The position numbers were made by a program, and so were the translations under genes. A stretch of 64,000 nt of DNA from an uncultured Bacteroidales bacterium (lineage in GTDB: Bacteria; Bacteroidota; Bacteroidia; Bacteroidales; UBA932), in assembly GCA_900321715.1 (NCBI GenBank), contig ONXC01000002.1, positions 47,610 to 111,609 on the forward strand, read 5' to 3'. Shown one piece after another: positions 54,526 through 62,700 of this stretch. Position 1 is the stretch's first letter; every line of letters starts with the position of its first letter. The notes under the pieces were generated by a model. The model searched no databases. It was not told the origin of the DNA and saw nothing but the letters and a program-made list of their open reading frames with translations.

Positions 54526-54556
54526 TGTGCAAATATAGGCAAAATTATTTTGCACA
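54526..54556. promoter_or_regulatory. GH28 promoter with nested palindromes
   Basis: TATATTTG on the minus strand (54530-54537) is the -7 element for GH28, 18 bases before its ATG. It is embedded in an outer inverted repeat TGTGCAAA (54526-54533)/TTTGCACA (54549-54556) and borders an inner one, GCAAAAT-T-ATTTTGC (54539-54553). The right arms include the -33 TTTG of the tRNA promoter, so a bound regulator would touch both promoters. Confidence 0.55.
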
Positions 54557-54579
54557 TCATAATTTTTTACCTATCTTTG
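54549..54579 (+). promoter_or_regulatory. tRNA-Val promoter
   Basis: TTTG (54549-54552) and TATCTTTG (54572-54579) are exactly 19 bases apart, a full match to the Bacteroidota consensus, ending 11 bases before the tRNA. Confidence 0.85.
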
Positions 54580-54590
54580 CAGTCCGTTTT

Positions 54591-54665
54591 GAGGGCATAG
54601 CTCAGTTGGTTTAGAGCGCTTGCTTGACAGGCAAGAGGTCCGCAGTTCAAATCTGCGTGTCCTCA
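54591..54665 (+). tRNA. tRNA-Val (GAC anticodon)
   Basis: A 75-nt cloverleaf. The acceptor stem is GAGGGCA with TGTCCTC (one G-T pair), the D-arm starts TAGCTCAGTTGG, the anticodon stem is CTTGC/GCAAG with loop TTGACAG (anticodon GAC), and the T-arm is CGCAG-TTCAAAT-CTGCG. The discriminator is A. CCA is not encoded, so it depends on the CCA-adding enzyme, a candidate for which is at 30-31 kb. Confidence 0.95.
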
Positions 54666-54708
54666 CAAAATAAGGGAGAGCCAAAAATTTGGCTCTCCCT
54701 TATTTTGT
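54665..54708 (+). terminator. Terminator after tRNA-Val
   Basis: A perfect 21-bp inverted repeat (54665-54685 with 54688-54708) contains AAGGGAGAGCC and its complement and ends in TTATTTTGT. The outer A/T pairs make it symmetrical, so it could also stop transcripts from the opposite side. Confidence 0.85.
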
Positions 54709-54821
54709 GCAATGCCGTTTCACTATATTGAAGGGGCTGCGCCCCCTCAAACACCCCCTTGTCGGCCTTCGGCCTCCGAATCCACCCGGCTCTCCCTTAT
54801 TTTGTGAAATGCCGTTTCACT
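54691..54821. repeat. 34-bp direct repeat bracketing a GC-rich spacer
   Basis: GGCTCTCCCTTATTTTGTGC at 54691 and the near-identical GGCTCTCCCTTATTTTGTGA at 54788 begin 34-bp copies that differ at one position. The first copy is also the 3' arm of the tRNA terminator. The 63-base spacer holds two small perfect palindromes (GGGGCTGCGCCCC-like and GGCCTTCGGCC). The second copy abuts the stop codon of the Gre gene. Confidence 0.8.
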
Positions 54822-54822
54822 C

Positions 54823-55287
54823 TTACTGTGTGATACTGTCAATCCTTAGCCTAAGGATTCCGGAGGGGACACGGACCTCCACTGTTTCTCCCACCTTCTT
54901 CCCCATCAGGGCGGCGCCTATTGGGGATTTCAGAGAAATCTTCCCAGCTTCAAGGTCCATCTCGTGGGGGCTCACTATCTCAAAAGTCATACGGACATTT
55001 GTGGTGAGGTTGGTAAATTCCACCCGGCTCAGAAGGCTTACTCTGTCTTTTGGAAGTGAGTCAGGGTCTATAACACGTGAATTCTCCAGAATCTTCTGCA
55101 GGAAACGGATACGGCTTATGGTCTTACCCTGGATCCGCCTTGCTTCACGGTAACCGGCATTGTCGCTTCGGTCCCCCTGGGCGCTGGCCTCCGCAAGGTC
55201 TTCTCTCACCTTTGGGTAAACCTCGCCGATAAGATGATGCAGTTCGGCGGCAATTTCGTCATATTTTTGCTTTGACAGGTATTCCAT
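54823..55287 (-). CDS. GreA/GreB family transcription elongation factor
   Basis: 154 residues. The N-terminal coiled coil carries AQGDRSDNAGYREARR, where the acidic tip aspartates that rescue backtracked RNA polymerase lie, followed by RIRFLQKILENSRVID, which is closer to GreB than GreA. The C-terminal FKBP-like domain contains SPIGAALMGKKVGETVEVRVP. Its terminator may be the symmetrical hairpin downstream. It begins six bases after the nucleosidase-like gene ends. Confidence 0.9.
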   Translation of the reverse strand: MEYLSKQKYDEIAAELHHLIGEVYPKVREDLAEASAQGDRSDNAGYREARRIQGKTISRIRFLQKILENSRVIDPDSLPKDRVSLLSRVEFTNLTTNVRMTFEIVSPHEMDLEAGKISLKSPIGAALMGKKVGETVEVRVPSGILRLRIDSITQ

Positions 55288-55293
55288 AGCGCA

Positions 55294-55851
55294 TTATATC
55301 TGCCCCAGAAGGGACGTAAACTGCTTCCGGATCTCCGCAAGGATTGCGCGCCAGTCCTTGAGGTTTCCGTCCAGATTGTCCGACACCGCCTTCAGGCAGC
55401 AGAACTGGAATCCGTGCTCCTTGCAGAAAAGAGCGGCGGCGTAGGCCTCCATATCAAAGAGGTCATACTGACCGGAAAGGGTCCTCACCTGCTCAGGGCT
55501 GAAGGTCTGGGTGCTCATAAAGTAGTCACCGGAGAAAACCGATGCGCCATCTCCTGGAATCTCAATCCTGTCGTAGATGAGTTCACTGCCTCCGTTGGTG
55601 AAAGAGGTACAGCATAGCATCTCCCCTATGGGATATCGGGCCGATCCAGCACTGCCGATATTGAGGATCAGCGGCTTCTCCCCAGGATGCGCCTTTTCCC
55701 ACTTCACCAGGGCGCTGAACATACGCATCTTTCCCATCCCGGTATAAACCACCGGAAAGCGGACATCATCCTCCGATATCTCGTCCTTGTCGGCCACAAA
55801 AAGGACAATATCCCTACCACGGAGTTCATTCAGAATCTTGTCGTCAATCAT
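55294..55851 (-). CDS. Nucleoside phosphorylase/nucleosidase family protein (MTA/SAH nucleosidase-like)
   Basis: 185 residues from ATG 55851. VVYTGMGKMRMFSALVKW and ILNIGSAGSARYPIGEM are phosphorylase-superfamily strands. LFDMEAYAAALFCKEHGF carries the ME pair that binds ribose, and LKAVSDNLDG the catalytic aspartate region. It is shorter than typical MtnN (about 230), lacking part of the N-terminus, so the substrate is uncertain. An ATG 13 codons upstream is possible. Its leader is one copy of a duplicated promoter (55879-55961). Confidence 0.75.
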   Translation of the reverse strand: MIDDKILNELRGRDIVLFVADKDEISEDDVRFPVVYTGMGKMRMFSALVKWEKAHPGEKPLILNIGSAGSARYPIGEMLCCTSFTNGGSELIYDRIEIPGDGASVFSGDYFMSTQTFSPEQVRTLSGQYDLFDMEAYAAALFCKEHGFQFCCLKAVSDNLDGNLKDWRAILAEIRKQFTSLLGQI

Positions 55852-55878
55852 AACAGGTGTGCTGGCAATTAATCTCCG

Positions 55879-55961
55879 GTAAAGATACAACTATTTCCCG
55901 GTCTTAGTCACAAAATCCCTGCAAAACGTGACTAAGATTGTCTCTGCTTACAATCTTAGTC
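55879..55961 (-). promoter_or_regulatory. Duplicated promoter/operator, copy 1 (nucleosidase gene)
   Basis: An 83-bp segment about 92 percent identical to 57325-57406 (six substitutions and one indel by eye). On the minus strand a TATCTTTA -7-like element (55880-55887) lies 28 bases before the ATG. Upstream are three alternating boxes, readable on the plus strand as CTTAGTCAC, GTGACTAAG and CTTAGTC. The last two are arms of a perfect 12-bp inverted repeat GACTAAGATTGT/ACAATCTTAGTC. This looks like a multi-site operator. Confidence 0.7.
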
Positions 55962-57298
55962 TACGGCTCCAGTATCTTCTTGTAGGGCGCGATCATTCCT
56001 TCACTCATCCTGTCCCCCATCTTTGCCTTAAGCTTTCTGTTCCCCATCATCCAGCCAACAAGGTACATCATCATCGAGGTCTTCCATTTCTTCTGGGGAA
56101 AGTCGTACTGGCCGTGGCTCTTGAAGAACCTGTGGTCGGCCCGCATCATGCCCCTCATCATGTAGATGAGGTCCCTGAAGATCTTCATCCCACCAACACC
56201 GAGGAAGTTCTGCGGAGGGTTGTACTGCCTCTCCATCGCATAGGCGACCGTAGCGGCAAGGGTGTCTATCCTGGAGTCCGCGTCACCGTTATCTGTCGCC
56301 ACGCCTGCGAGGTAGTTCCCGCCCACCTGAGCCCTGGCCTCCAGGAGGAGCCTCAGGTTCTCCTCCGACCCGTAATCCCCTTCCACCAGGTAGCCGAAGG
56401 GCGTTCCCATCGTGACGGTGCGGTGTCCGTTGCAGAACTGGCGGTCGTCGTACATCTTGAAGCGGGAGCCCATAGAGTGGTCCTTGATGCGGAAGGCATA
56501 GAGGATGGCGTCGTGGGTGTTGATGGTGTCACGGAGATAGGAATCGAAGCCGTCCTTGTAGACGCACCTGCCAGTGGACGCGCAGTTGAAGCAGCTCAGG
56601 CAGCCGCCCTGGAACGGGAAGTCCTCTATGTTGATGACGTCGGTCCCGTAGGGGAAGACCGACACGAAGCGCTCTATCATCCCCTTCAGACGGTCGTCCC
56701 CCGGAAGGAGGTCCGTCACTATGACGGCCTTCCGCCCGGCTTTCTTTGCCGATGACCCGGAAGGGACGGTGACGGTCCCCGGGCTGTATGCGGCCTTCGG
56801 GGCAACGTGTTCCTTGAACTGTCCCCTATCGGCCTTCCAGAGACAGAACTCCAGCCAGTCCGTGGCCTGCTTCCTCCCTTTCTCCGAGAGGATGTCGTCC
56901 ATATCGGCCGACAGCCCGTCAAGGAAACGGATCCCCATATCGGCGCAGTTGTCCTCTATGAAGCGGTGGGCCGTGATGTCGTAGAAATGCTTGGAGGTGG
57001 TCACCTGGGTGGCCATCTTCGATGAGAAGTCCTTCCCGGAGGCCTTCATCAACTCAATGAAGCGGTGAAGCTGGTAAGGGACGAGGAAGGTGTACACCGG
57101 GTAGCAGAAAAGGAGCATATCGGCCTCCCCGAGCGCTTCCAAGGCCGGAGAGAAGTCCTTCTCCAGGGCCTTCACCCGCGCTCCCGCATGTAGGTAACTG
57201 AAGCGGTGCTGAGGGAACTTCTTCTCCAGGTAGAGGCAGGTATGCAGGGTGATTGAGTCCTTGCCCTTGGGACTGCCTGCGATGACAAGTATATTCAT
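55961..57298 (-). CDS. Flavodoxin-like NAD(P)H-dependent oxidoreductase, two-domain fusion
   Basis: 445 residues with two flavodoxin-fold units. The first starts MNILVIAGSPKGKDSIT (FMN phosphate loop) and has FCYPVYTFLVPYQLHRFIEL. The second starts near residue 190 (KAVIVTDLLPGDDR) and contains GGCLSCFNCASTGRC, a cysteine cluster like that of iron-sulfur flavoproteins, then DAILYAFRIKDHSMGSRFKMYDDR. It probably transfers electrons from NAD(P)H. The stop codon touches promoter copy 1, and copy 2 drives this gene. The base composition looks more GC-rich than the neighbours, a possible sign of transfer. Confidence 0.72.
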   Translation of the reverse strand: MNILVIAGSPKGKDSITLHTCLYLEKKFPQHRFSYLHAGARVKALEKDFSPALEALGEADMLLFCYPVYTFLVPYQLHRFIELMKASGKDFSSKMATQVTTSKHFYDITAHRFIEDNCADMGIRFLDGLSADMDDILSEKGRKQATDWLEFCLWKADRGQFKEHVAPKAAYSPGTVTVPSGSSAKKAGRKAVIVTDLLPGDDRLKGMIERFVSVFPYGTDVINIEDFPFQGGCLSCFNCASTGRCVYKDGFDSYLRDTINTHDAILYAFRIKDHSMGSRFKMYDDRQFCNGHRTVTMGTPFGYLVEGDYGSEENLRLLLEARAQVGGNYLAGVATDNGDADSRIDTLAATVAYAMERQYNPPQNFLGVGGMKIFRDLIYMMRGMMRADHRFFKSHGQYDFPQKKWKTSMMMYLVGWMMGNRKLKAKMGDRMSEGMIAPYKKILEP

Positions 57299-57324
57299 AG
57301 TTTGGCTAGTTCGTTCTTTCTTCT

Positions 57325-57406
57325 GTAAAGATACAACTATTTCCGGTCTTAGTCACAAAATGCCCGCAAAACATGACTAAGATCGTCTCCGCTGACAATC
57401 TTAGTC
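57325..57406 (-). promoter_or_regulatory. Duplicated promoter/operator, copy 2 (flavodoxin-like gene)
   Basis: The 82-bp partner of 55879-55961. The -7-like element TATCTTTA (57326-57333) lies 27 bases before the ATG, almost the same distance as in copy 1. CTTAGTCAC and ATGACTAAG boxes are retained. A further GTGACTTAG (57424-57432) extends the array beyond the duplicated part. Confidence 0.7.
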
Positions 57407-57464
57407 AAGAAATGAGTCCCAAACGTGACTTAGATGGGAAAGGCAACCGAGCCCCACACTGAAA

Positions 57465-58541
57465 CTATTCTATATGCAGCACAAGGTACTCCGAGCGGGT
57501 ACATATCCTGATCTTGGGACCCCAGATGCCAAGGCCGGAACTCACGTAATAACGCGTGTTGCCACGTGTGTGATGCCCCCAGGACTTCTCATACATGGCA
57601 TCCGTCACCCAGGAAAGAGGCCATACCTGCCCGCGGTGCGTGTGGCCGCTGAACTGGAAGTCAATCCCGGCATCCTCTGCATCCTCCAGATGGAACGGCT
57701 GGTGGTCAAGGAGGATAGTGAAACCTTTTAGGGAATCGGCCAGTTCACTGAGCGCCTTCCTGCCAGGATTGCTTCTGTCGTCACGCCCTATGATAGTAAT
57801 GTCCCCTACCCTTGCCACAGAGTCCCTGAGCAGCGTTATTCCGGCCGCGGAAAGGAACTTTTCCGCCTCTTCCTCCTGACTTATGTACTCGTGATTCCCA
57901 AGAACCGTATACATAGGAGCCTTTATCCTTGCAAATTCGCTTGCATAATCTCCCTCCAGAAGAGGCCTCAACTGGATATCCACAATGTCTCCGCCAAAAA
58001 GCACAAGGTCAGGATCCTCCGCGTTAATGAGGTCTATCCATCGAGATAGATCCGGCCTGCGGTTGCTGTAACCAAGATGAAGGTCACTGGCAAGAACCAC
58101 CGTGAGAGGCTTCTCAAGGGGCTTATCCGTCTTTATGGTAAGTTCCTCCCTGAACTTATGCTTGTAGTGGATTCCGCCAAGGACAAGGGCAATTGCAATG
58201 ACTCCAAGAAGGCCAGCAAGCGTGTACCAGTTTGAATTAAGCCAGTCCTTGGGGATGAGCCTGACAAGCCTTCCAATATCGGCCAGAATGAACGCAATCA
58301 GAAGATACAGATACGCTATCATCCAGGGATGTCCAACTTCATAAAGGGCCGTTATGGTGCCTATGGAAGCGTTTTTCCTTAGGCCGATACTAGCGAACGC
58401 CAGCGCCATCCAGATAAGGAAAAGGCCGGCAACGATGCTCTTCACCACCCACGTCCCGGGCGTGAGTCTCCACAGATGCCAGGCGACATACGCTGCCGTT
58501 GCAAGGAAAATAAGGAAGATTATTATAATAGAGGATCTCAT
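57465..58541 (-). CDS. Membrane-bound metallophosphoesterase (YkuE/YaeI-like)
   Basis: 358 residues. Four or five N-terminal hydrophobic helices (to about residue 125) precede a calcineurin-type phosphoesterase domain: VVLASDLHLGYSNRR, LFGGDIVDIQ, VLGNHEYIS and FSGHTHRGQVWP, giving the full metal-binding set. Soluble relatives such as LpxH and YaeI act on lipid-linked substrates, so an envelope phospholipid or UDP-linked substrate is plausible. It starts three bases after the PP2C gene stop and is the last gene of that operon. Confidence 0.87.
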   Translation of the reverse strand: MRSSIIIIFLIFLATAAYVAWHLWRLTPGTWVVKSIVAGLFLIWMALAFASIGLRKNASIGTITALYEVGHPWMIAYLYLLIAFILADIGRLVRLIPKDWLNSNWYTLAGLLGVIAIALVLGGIHYKHKFREELTIKTDKPLEKPLTVVLASDLHLGYSNRRPDLSRWIDLINAEDPDLVLFGGDIVDIQLRPLLEGDYASEFARIKAPMYTVLGNHEYISQEEEAEKFLSAAGITLLRDSVARVGDITIIGRDDRSNPGRKALSELADSLKGFTILLDHQPFHLEDAEDAGIDFQFSGHTHRGQVWPLSWVTDAMYEKSWGHHTRGNTRYYVSSGLGIWGPKIRICTRSEYLVLHIE

Positions 58542-58544
58542 ATA

Positions 58545-59279
58545 TCAATTGATAGAAGCAAGGATGATGGAAATGTTGTCCACTCCGCCGCCTTCGCAGG
58601 CCATATTGAAAAGGTCTTCCGCGGTGGCGCCGTTTGCAAGGGCCTCCTCTATGGCATCGTCCGAGACCATATCTGAAAGGCCGTCTGAACATACCAGGAG
58701 TATGTCCCCGGGAAGGAGTTTTCCGTCCAGGCTGCTTATGCGGAGATAGCCCTCACAGCCGCCTCCGATGCAGTTGAGAAGGAGTTTGCTGGCGTTATTA
58801 TCTCCGGTAATCCCCCGCTCAGTTTCGTCCGTTGTAAGTTGCCGCAGGAAGCCGTCCCTGAAACGGTAGGTGCGGCTGTCGCCGGCATTCACAAGATAAG
58901 TTTTGCCGTAGTGCCAGATAACCCCGGTAAGCGTGCAGCCCATAGGGCGCTGCTGGCCATCGGCATAAGCCCTCTCGTTGAGCGTATGGGAAATATCGGC
59001 CACAGCCTCACGGATGTCATCCTCAAAGCGTTCCTGCGTAATTTCACGGGCCGATAAACGCTCCTGAATCTGCTCCAAGGTGAACTCACTGGCCTCCTCT
59101 CCCCTTTCATGCCCGCCCATACCGTCGGAAACAAGAAGATAGAAAAAGCCTTCCTCCGGAGTTGTTACCGATAATTCGGAGGTGTCGTCACGAAGGAAAA
59201 AACCGCCGATGGACAGGGCGTCCTCATTGTTGTCCCTCACAAGGCCTTTGAAGCAGATAGCCTGGATACTCAGTCTCAT
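58545..59279 (-). CDS. PP2C-family serine/threonine phosphatase
   Basis: 244 residues with all metal-binding motifs of bacterial PP2C enzymes: VRDNNEDAL, VSDGMGGHERGEEAS, VNAGDSRTYRFRDG, CSDGLSDMVSDDA and GGVDNISIIL. It has no membrane segment. It overlaps the FHA gene as ATGA. PP2C phosphatases normally oppose a Hanks-type kinase, but no kinase is visible, so it may lie beyond the right edge or elsewhere. It probably dephosphorylates the FHA or AAA+ partner encoded alongside. Confidence 0.92.
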   Translation of the reverse strand: MRLSIQAICFKGLVRDNNEDALSIGGFFLRDDTSELSVTTPEEGFFYLLVSDGMGGHERGEEASEFTLEQIQERLSAREITQERFEDDIREAVADISHTLNERAYADGQQRPMGCTLTGVIWHYGKTYLVNAGDSRTYRFRDGFLRQLTTDETERGITGDNNASKLLLNCIGGGCEGYLRISSLDGKLLPGDILLVCSDGLSDMVSDDAIEEALANGATAEDLFNMACEGGGVDNISIILASIN

Positions 59280-59785
59280 TCCACAGTAAAATCTAAGGTT
59301 GCTATCCTTACACGGTCTCCTTTTTTCAGCGCCTGGCGCTGGATACGGGCTCCGTTCACGTAGGTTCCGTTGGTGGAACCAGAGTCTTCAATAACCCAGT
59401 CGGCTCCGGACTTTACAATCTTACCGTGATTTCCGGAAACGTAAGGGCAGGAGGAGAGTTCCGGCCATATGCCTCCACGGCGACCGAAGGAGCCCTCCTG
59501 CAGGGCGAGGCGCCAGCCGTTGCCAACGAGAGCTGAAGGAGATTTCGAAATGACAGAAGAGGGGCCGGGTGTGACGGAAGGGCCGGGAGACACCCGGTCG
59601 GGGCCGGGTGTGACGGGAGAAGCAAGGTATTTGCGGCCGGGGATGAGGTCACTGCCGCAGACGGGGCACTCCGTGCCGCGTTTGGGGCGCCCGCACTCCG
59701 GGCACCATTTGAGTTCCTTTCCGCACTGGTCGCAGAAGGCGCTGTCGTCAGGGATCATCTGCCTGCAATCTGGACACTGTATCAT
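59276..59785 (-). CDS. Zinc-ribbon and FHA domain protein
   Basis: 169 residues. Two zinc ribbons (CPDCRQMIPDDSAFCDQCG and CPECGRPKRGTECPVCG) occupy about 1-45. A Pro/Ser/Val-rich linker (about 55-85) is encoded by an inserted palindromic repeat. The C-terminal FHA domain has GRRGG, SGNHGKI and STNGTYVNG, the phosphothreonine-binding residues. It should bind phosphorylated partners. It overlaps the PP2C and AAA+ genes by four bases each, implying a fixed complex. The zinc ribbon resembles the one on the AAA+ protein. Confidence 0.88.
   Translation of the reverse strand: MIQCPDCRQMIPDDSAFCDQCGKELKWCPECGRPKRGTECPVCGSDLIPGRKYLASPVTPGPDRVSPGPSVTPGPSSVISKSPSALVGNGWRLALQEGSFGRRGGIWPELSSCPYVSGNHGKIVKSGADWVIEDSGSTNGTYVNGARIQRQALKKGDRVRIATLDFTVE
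59562..59616 (-). repeat. In-frame palindromic element in the FHA linker (partly tandem)
   Basis: The core CACCCGGTCGGGGCCGGGTG is a near-palindrome of the same type as those at 25502 and 47483. The 17-base flank GGGGCCGGGTGTGACGG occurs twice, 38 bases apart (59562 and 59600). It encodes the VTPGPDRVSPGPSVTPGPS linker, so the insertion has created a flexible spacer without breaking the frame. Confidence 0.7.
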
Positions 59786-62700
59786 AGCACATCCTCCATC
59801 ATAATGGTTTTACGTTCTTCTGGGGTATGGGCGCCGCCGTCTTCGGCAAGGCGCGCTGCAAGGTTGCCCTTTACTTCGTCAAAGAGGTTTCGGGCCTCAC
59901 GGGCGTTGCCGAAGGTACGTTCCCTGTTATTGTAAAGCCCGGTGAGTTTTGCCTTCACGGCGTGCTCTGCCATAGGATCCAGCGTATAGCCACGCTTCTT
60001 TACATAGAGCATAAAGATCCGGAAGAGTTCATCCGGTGTGTAGTCCTCGAAGGTAATCCAGTTGCGGCGGGGGAAGCGGGACTCTATGCCGCTGTTGGCG
60101 GCAATGAAGGACTGCATCTCATAGGAGTAGCCGGCGGCTATGCACACAAACTTGCCGCGGTCGTCTTCCAGCCTTTTCAGGAGCGTTTCAAGAGCCTCTT
60201 TTCCATAACCTCCAGCGCCTCCGTTGTAACCTTCGCTTGAGAGTTGATAGGCCTCGTCTATGAACAGGATGCCTCCCATTGCCGAATTGATGACGTTGGA
60301 TGTGATGGCCGGGGTTTCACCTAAAAATCGGCCCACAAGTTTACTCTTGTCCACTTCCACCACCTTGGGCGACGGCAACGCGCCCATTGAATATAGGATC
60401 TTTCCCATAAGGCGCGCTACGGTGGTCTTGCCGGTGCCGGGATTGCCAAGGAACAGGTAATGCCCCAGCGGAATCTCCGGACGGCGGCCCTCCAGGCGGG
60501 CGCTTTCAATCTCGTTGTTTATGGTATGCGCAAGTTTTGTAAGGGAGGATTTCACCCCTTCAAGGCCGATAAGTTCGTTAAGTTCCGCGAGGCACTCATC
60601 TATGGACACCTTCTGCGGCTCTTCGTAAGGGATGTCCTCCTGGAAGGCAAGGCGGGCGCTTGCAAGGACTTCCGGCGTCCACTCTTCAATGGCCATAAGG
60701 CGGTTGTTGATGTTGGTCTTAGTCTCGGCCACCTTCTTGATGGCTTCGCCGGCGTTTCCAAAGCGCTCTGTTTTCATAGCCACCATATTCTGGAACATAT
60801 TGAGGGCCTTCATCCTTGCCGATTCATCGGCCAGGGTGAAGCCAAACTTCTTGGCCTTTGCGGCGCGCTCATAGATTTCCAGAAGTTCTTCGGCGGTGTA
60901 GTCATCAATATGGATGCGGTGGGAGAAACGGCGCGGGAGCCCGGGGTTGGCCTTCAGGAAATCGTCCATCTCCTTTGGATAACCCGCGCAGATTACCACA
61001 AACTTTCCGGCCTCGTTCTCCATACGCGTCATGAGGGTCTCCAGAGCCTTTTTGCCCTCGGGGTTGGTACCCTGGCCGGTATTGTCCACGGGATTCAGCC
61101 CATAGGCCTCGTCTATGAAAAGGATGCCGCCCATAGCCTCCGTTATGGCGGCGTCCATCACCTTGGCCGATTCATTGTTGAACTGGCTGATGATGTCCTT
61201 TGGTTCCTTCTTTGTGACGCGGTCCGTGGACGTGACGCCAAGGGCATAGAAGATCTTTCCCAGCGTATTTGCCACGGAGGTTTTTCCCGTTCCGGGGTTA
61301 CCGGTAAGGATTATATTGTACTTGGTAAGGCCTTCCGATCCCTCCCCCATCTCTATGAGCCGCTTCTGGACGGTGATTTCACCAGCTATGCGGCGGATGG
61401 CGTCCTTTACGGATGCCATACCCACAAACTGATCCATCTCCTTCATAACGTCCTCCACGGAGATCTCCTTTGTGGCCTCTTCACCCACAAGATCGGCGTA
61501 GGTTATTACGTCATCCTCCGCTCCCCTTGCTCTCAGCCTCTTGACGGCCTTGTCAAAGAGATTTCTCACCTCGCGGGCGTTCCCGAAGGTGTCGGTGCGC
61601 CTCAGGTACATCCTCTCGCAAACCTTCGGGAGCATTTCATCGGCCTTGGCGTCAAGGGTGAAACGGACCGGTTCACCGCCGCGGGTCTCCCCGTTCCGGA
61701 CCAGGTACATCCTGAAAATCTGCTCCAGTTCCGCGGCGCTATAATCCGGGAATTCTATGGTGACGTTGCAGCGGGACGGGATGCCGGGATTCATCCTCAC
61801 GAATTCCGCCATCTCCTTTGTGTAGCCCGCCATGATGCACACGAATTCTCCCTTGCGGTTTTCAAGAAGGTTCAGAAGCGTATTCACGGCGTCCATCCCG
61901 AAACTACCATTACTTCCGGCGCTGCCGTTGAGGGCATAGGCCTCGTCAATGAAAAGGACGCCGCCCATGGCCTTGTTAACGTAGTTCTTTACGTTGGCCT
62001 CCGAGTCTCCTACATACTGGCCGATGAAATCCTTGCCGGAGATCTCCACAAACTGGCCTGTAGGCAGCGCCCCGATGGCGCTGAGAACCTCCCCGAATTT
62101 TCTGGCGAAGGTGGTTTTTCCCGTGCCGGGATTGCCGGTGAAAAGATAATGGTCCTTAAGGAGTTTTTCCTTCATTCCACCCTTCTTCTTGACCTTGATG
62201 TCCCTCACAATGGCGCGGATCTCATCCTTTACGCTCTTAAGGCCGATATACTGGTCAAGTTCCGCGAGGATCTCTTCCTCCGTCTTTGGAACGAAGCATT
62301 TATCTGAGTCGATATCCTGCTCCTCAATGGTTTTGCTGCCCCTTGAGGCCGCATTCACGAAGAGGGTTTCGGCCACCATTTCAGAGAGGTGGCCGTTGCT
62401 GTAGCCCACATCCTTCTGGCGCATATACCAGGCAAAATGGGACTGGAGTTTATTCAGAGCGGCTTCTGATGCCTTCACGTGGTACTTCTCCTCCCAGAGT
62501 TCTTCCGTGAGCCTTGTAAGGTCTTCTATGCCGAAGGTGTCCAGTTTGAACTCGAACTCGAAGAGGCTTCGCTCCGCCTTGTTGTGCTCCAGGAACTCCA
62601 GCATATCGTTGAGCATACCGCAAAGAAGCACTATGGGCGCGCCCTCGGCGCCGTGCATACGGTTAAAGAGTTTATCCAGTTGGTTTACCTCATTGGCCCT

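Noticed and set aside
55928-56755. A 275-residue plus-strand open frame
   Set aside because: It is antisense to the flavodoxin-like gene and reads through the operator repeats; the His/Val-rich sequence has no motif.
60460-62307. A 615-residue open frame on the plus strand
   Set aside because: It is the antisense shadow of the AAA+ gene, with low-complexity His/Gly/Leu-rich translation and no domain; the minus-strand frame has clear Walker motifs.
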